A program made the position numbers and the translations under genes. Positions 5,736 through 7,501 of a stretch of DNA of 7,501 bases are shown here, one piece after another. Origin of the DNA: Bacillota bacterium (GTDB lineage: Bacteria > Bacillota > Clostridia > Christensenellales > Pumilibacteraceae); contig WQSV01000065.1 in NCBI GenBank assembly GCA_009787685.1, positions 1 through 7,501 of the forward strand. The letters run 5' to 3'. Every line of letters begins with the position of its first letter. The stretch's first letter is position 1. The notes beneath the pieces were generated by a model. The model did no database searches. It saw only the letters and a program-made list of their open reading frames with translations, and was not told where the DNA came from.

Positions 5736-5800
5736 GTTTGATTTTGCGATTTGATTGTTTTGCCGTTTGATTTTGCGATTATCGCAAAATGTTTTGCGAT
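5736..5800. repeat. Repeat cluster inside the predicted small RNA
   Basis: GTTTGATTTTGCGATT occurs perfectly at 5736-5751 and 5765-5780 (29-base period). Its core TTTTGCGAT recurs at 5792-5800 and is inverted as ATCGCAAAA at 5781-5789. The adjacent inverted pairs make two overlapping palindromes, 5770-5790 and 5781-5800. A truncated version, GTTTTGCC, lies at 5757-5764. The cluster could act as RNA structure or as DNA sites for a regulator. Confidence 0.85.
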
Positions 5801-5855
5801 AGCCTTTTTTGAAATTGCGTTAATCAAAATAAATCTTTTTCGCAACAACCTATAT

Positions 5856-5885
5856 ATTATAGCATATAATAAGTCATCCTGTCAA
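5856..5885 (-). promoter_or_regulatory. Consensus sigma-A promoter reading left
   Basis: On the minus strand, TTGACA (5880-5885) and TATAAT (5856-5861) are both perfect consensus boxes, 18 bases apart. Predicted start of transcription is near 5849. No gene start lies close downstream; the first structures reached are the repeat cluster and terminator. Confidence 0.75.
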
Positions 5886-5928
5886 CAAAAGGACATACCC
5901 TAAATTTTATTTATATTACATTTCTTGC

Positions 5929-5957
5929 TTGATTTATTTATATAGAAATGTTACAAT
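5929..5957 (+). promoter_or_regulatory. Extended -10 promoter of the 286-residue gene
   Basis: TTGATT (5929-5934), 17 bases, then TACAAT (5952-5957) preceded by TGT as an extended -10. The start would be near 5963-5964, so the mRNA would begin at or within AGGAGG (5963-5968), giving an unusually short leader of about 13 bases. It is divergent from the small RNA promoter, with about 43 bases between the -35 boxes. Confidence 0.65.
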
Positions 5958-5976
5958 TATATAGGAGGACAGCACC

Positions 5977-6837
5977 ATGAAAAAACCTAATTCATATGAA
6001 GCAAAAAAAATATTAGTTGTTCGCTACGGATGCGAAAACTATGATTATATCTTTGACTATTTGAAAAAACGCTTTGTCGGCTCCAAAACTATTAGACCCC
6101 AAAAAAGTCCGTTGTTTGAATTAACTGTAACGGACAAAATTGACTTGCCCTATCCTGAAACAAAGAGATCAACTAAAGCGGCAACCAAAACAGCAACATA
6201 TAAGCAAGCAGGAAATTCTGATTATAATTTCGAAAGGCAGTCACTGCATAAAGATCTCATTGAGAGGGCTAAAGATTACGACTTGTGCGTTGCTATACTT
6301 GATGTTTCCGTGCAAGGCAATAAATATGGTGCTTGCTTAGATACTGAACAAAATGAAAATGAGGAACATGGGGAAAAGCATTTTTACTTAAGCTTAAAGG
6401 AAGCCGGTGGAATTTTGCGTGAAAATGGAATCAGTGCTGTAAACTTTGTTGTCGCTGGCATCTATCGGCAATTGATTCGCCATATCTGCTTCCCTACGAT
6501 TATGATGAAAGACGATGGAGATCTCCGTTGCATTTTTACCAGAAGCCTTTATGATAGGATTAACGATATAAAGTTTGCAACTCTTTTCCCTATATTGAGC
6601 CGTGCCGCAATCAAAAAAATTAAGTCAAGTGGCTTAGAACCCGACTATGCAAAATTCCTATATAAGACAACAAAAAAAGAGCTTGCATATTACAAGCCCG
6701 TATTATATAAAAGAATCTTGTGCCGCCTAGAGATTCGACCAAAAACACATATTTTAGTCGGTATCTTGATAGCCATTGGAACAGGGATTATTGGTGCAGG
6801 CATATTTGAGTTAATAATGTGTGCATTTAGATGTTAG
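5977..6837 (+). CDS. Unknown protein with alpha/beta domain and C-terminal membrane anchor
   Basis: The product has 286 residues. AGGAGG 8 bases before the ATG and a good promoter support the start. I do not recognise the family. The N-terminal part looks like a Rossmann-type alpha/beta fold: strand KILVVRYG (about 11-18), helix YDYIFDYLKKRF, then after a basic Lys/Thr-rich insertion the strand LCVAILDVS (about 107-115), a helix around KHFYLSLKEAGGILREN, and strand AVNFVVAG. The second half is helical and basic. The last 28 residues are a single hydrophobic segment (about 259-282, GILIAIGTGIIGAGIFELIM) ending in FRC, so the protein is probably tail-anchored with the soluble part in the cytoplasm. 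It is divergent from the predicted small RNA and rhuM. A membrane effector or sensor of an accessory defence-like system is possible, but no catalytic motif is visible. Its end overlaps the convergent 58-residue ORF by 4 bases. Confidence 0.8.
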   Translation: MKKPNSYEAKKILVVRYGCENYDYIFDYLKKRFVGSKTIRPQKSPLFELTVTDKIDLPYPETKRSTKAATKTATYKQAGNSDYNFERQSLHKDLIERAKDYDLCVAILDVSVQGNKYGACLDTEQNENEEHGEKHFYLSLKEAGGILRENGISAVNFVVAGIYRQLIRHICFPTIMMKDDGDLRCIFTRSLYDRINDIKFATLFPILSRAAIKKIKSSGLEPDYAKFLYKTTKKELAYYKPVLYKRILCRLEIRPKTHILVGILIAIGTGIIGAGIFELIMCAFRC

Positions 6838-7010
6838 TTAGGAATAATTTTCGCCACCATTCTTAGTAACTTTACAAGCATTTCACCATGTTCATCGCTC
6901 ATACTGTTACAAACCTCAGAAAGTTCGTTAAGCACTTTTGCGATGCCTGTGACTTCACTTTTTATAGCTGAAATATCATTTTTTATCTCTTCTATTGCTT
7001 CGTTACTCAT
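6834..7010 (-). CDS. 58-residue coiled-coil protein, unknown
   Basis: ATG at 7010 opens a clean 58-codon frame ending TAA at 6834-6836. The product is an almost continuous amphipathic helix: MSNEAIEEIKNDISAIKSEV, then TGIAKVLNELSEVCNSMS, then EMLVKLLRMVAKII. Hydrophobic residues at heptad spacing (I, I, I, V, I, L, L, V) suggest a coiled coil or small helical oligomer. It starts 15 bases after the stop of the truncated gene on the same strand, so the two probably form an operon. No strong ribosome binding site is seen, only AGG about 15 bases upstream, so coupled translation is likely. It overlaps the 3' end of the convergent 286-residue gene by 4 bases, and no terminator separates them. Function is unknown. 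Confidence 0.6.
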   Translation of the reverse strand: MSNEAIEEIKNDISAIKSEVTGIAKVLNELSEVCNSMSDEHGEMLVKLLRMVAKIIPN

Positions 7011-7025
7011 AGAGCAATTATATGC

Positions 7026-7501
7026 CTAAATGAAGACAAATATACCTACCAAAAAAGCCTCCTGCAGAGCAAAACGCTCTGCATTTTGCAAAGCAACTTT
7101 TTGCGAATCAAGTAAGAACTCGCCAGTCGTAGTCTCATTTCCTAATATTCTATAACCATCAGCCAAATTGGATACAACATCCTCGCGCAAATAAGGTGTG
7201 CTACTTATCGGAAGCTTTGTTACCCCAATGTAATTTGATATCGCCAACAGCACCTCTCTCGCATATACATCAATTATCTCTCTTTCTTTATCTTTCTCTT
7301 TATAAATATGAGTTAATGTAACTACTATATCCTGAGCTATTTTTTTATGCCTACTTTTATATTTTGTAACATTTGATTTTGATAAAATATCTGCAAACTT
7401 AAGAATGTCTTTTAATTCGGTTACGGTAAATTTATTATAGGGCTTGGCAAACAAAAACAAAGTATAATCAGTCAAAAGTTTTTCATATAGCAATTGAAAA
7501 T
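7026..7501 (-). CDS. Truncated helical protein of unknown function (5' end off the window)
   Basis: The frame is open to the right edge. A TTG at 7491-7493 could be a start, but no ribosome binding site is visible and the frame continues in front of it (F-Q), so the real start is probably beyond 7501. About 158 residues are visible, almost entirely predicted helix and rich in Lys, Glu and Leu. Segments include FTVTELKDILKFADILSK, KIAQDIVVTLTHIYKEKDKE, YAREVLLAISNYI and NAERFALQEAFLVGIF. The hydrophobic C-terminus (FLVGIFVFI) is too short for a clear membrane span. I do not recognise it. It is probably co-transcribed with the 58-residue ORF downstream, and it converges on the membrane-anchored gene. 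Confidence 0.6.
   Translation of the reverse strand, partial: FQLLYEKLLTDYTLFLFAKPYNKFTVTELKDILKFADILSKSNVTKYKSRHKKIAQDIVVTLTHIYKEKDKEREIIDVYAREVLLAISNYIGVTKLPISSTPYLREDVVSNLADGYRILGNETTTGEFLLDSQKVALQNAERFALQEAFLVGIFVFI

Larger units (their letters stand above)
5654..5849 (-). ncRNA. Predicted small RNA of about 196 nt between rhuM and the divergent gene
   Basis: A consensus minus-strand promoter (5856-5885) and the terminator at 5654-5693 delimit a transcript of about 196 nt. There is no credible coding frame: the only long frame (5579-5848) starts at a TTG at the predicted 5' end without a ribosome binding site, and runs straight through the terminator into lysine-rich nonsense. The RNA carries two perfect copies of AATCGCAAAATCAAAC 29 bases apart, another AUCGCAAAA, and one complementary UUUUGCGAU. 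It also contains a self-complementary AAAAGTCGACTTTT and the terminal hairpin. I cannot assign it to a known RNA family. Its position upstream of rhuM and divergent from the 286-residue gene suggests it acts with one of them. An antisense or trans-acting regulator and an RNA antitoxin are possible. Evidence is sequence signals only. Confidence 0.5.

Noticed and set aside
5736..5800. Possible CRISPR array
   Set aside because: There are only two full repeats of 16 bases with a 13-base gap, and no cas genes. The repeats and gaps are too short for CRISPR.
5736..5800. Iterons of a replication origin
   Set aside because: The direct and inverted TTTTGCGAT copies look iteron-like, but there is no Rep gene or DnaA-box cluster in the window, and the repeats sit inside a predicted transcript.
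5579..5848. 89-codon minus-strand frame upstream of rhuM
   Set aside because: It begins with TTG at the predicted transcript 5' end with no ribosome binding site. It reads through the repeat cluster, the strong terminator and the GTCAYGG array, and its product is low-complexity and basic. The sequence is better explained as a small RNA plus control sites.

Overview
The window is AT-rich DNA with strong AGGAGG-type ribosome binding sites, consensus sigma-A-like promoters, standard stop codons and U-tract hairpin terminators. This fits a low-GC Firmicute, probably a gut-type or otherwise uncultured clostridial lineage. No rRNA, tRNA or core housekeeping gene is present, so the lineage cannot be fixed more closely. 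The content is accessory: a site-specific recombinase, a wall amidase, an odd small-protein pair, a RhuM-family gene and several unknown genes. No CRISPR array was seen.

Left part (1-3332). The 3' end of an unrecognised small protein gene runs off the left edge. It is followed by a 55-residue ORF that abuts a large serine recombinase of 546 residues. The short ORF and the recombinase are bracketed by an imperfect direct repeat (230-248 and 2142-2160, 16 of 19 bases matching) that could mark the ends of a very small integrated unit. Downstream is an Amidase_3 peptidoglycan hydrolase with a proline-rich linker and a peptidoglycan-binding tail. It has no signal peptide and begins almost at its first catalytic motif. 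A long symmetric hairpin (3283-3332) lies between it and two convergent minus-strand genes.

Middle (3337-4456). A two-gene minus-strand operon encodes an unsecreted DUF11-like beta-sandwich protein and a 68-residue protein with twelve cysteines in 19 residues. A spore-surface role is possible but is inference. About 500 bases without a gene follow. They hold a 28-base palindrome with an A/U tract that looks like the rhuM terminator.

Right part (4457-7501). A RhuM-family gene reads left. To its right is a 479-base control region with a four-copy GTCAYGG array, a strong bidirectional terminator, a repeat-rich segment and a consensus minus-strand promoter (TTGACA, 18 bases, TATAAT). Together the promoter, repeats and terminator predict a small RNA of about 196 nt reading toward rhuM. 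A divergent extended -10 promoter drives a 286-residue unknown protein with a C-terminal membrane anchor. A 58-residue coiled-coil ORF and a truncated helical protein on the minus strand converge on that gene, overlapping its end by 4 bases. The cluster of small RNA, rhuM and tail-anchored protein is the best candidate here for an undescribed system. The RNA is predicted from sequence signals only, and no function is shown for any of the three.
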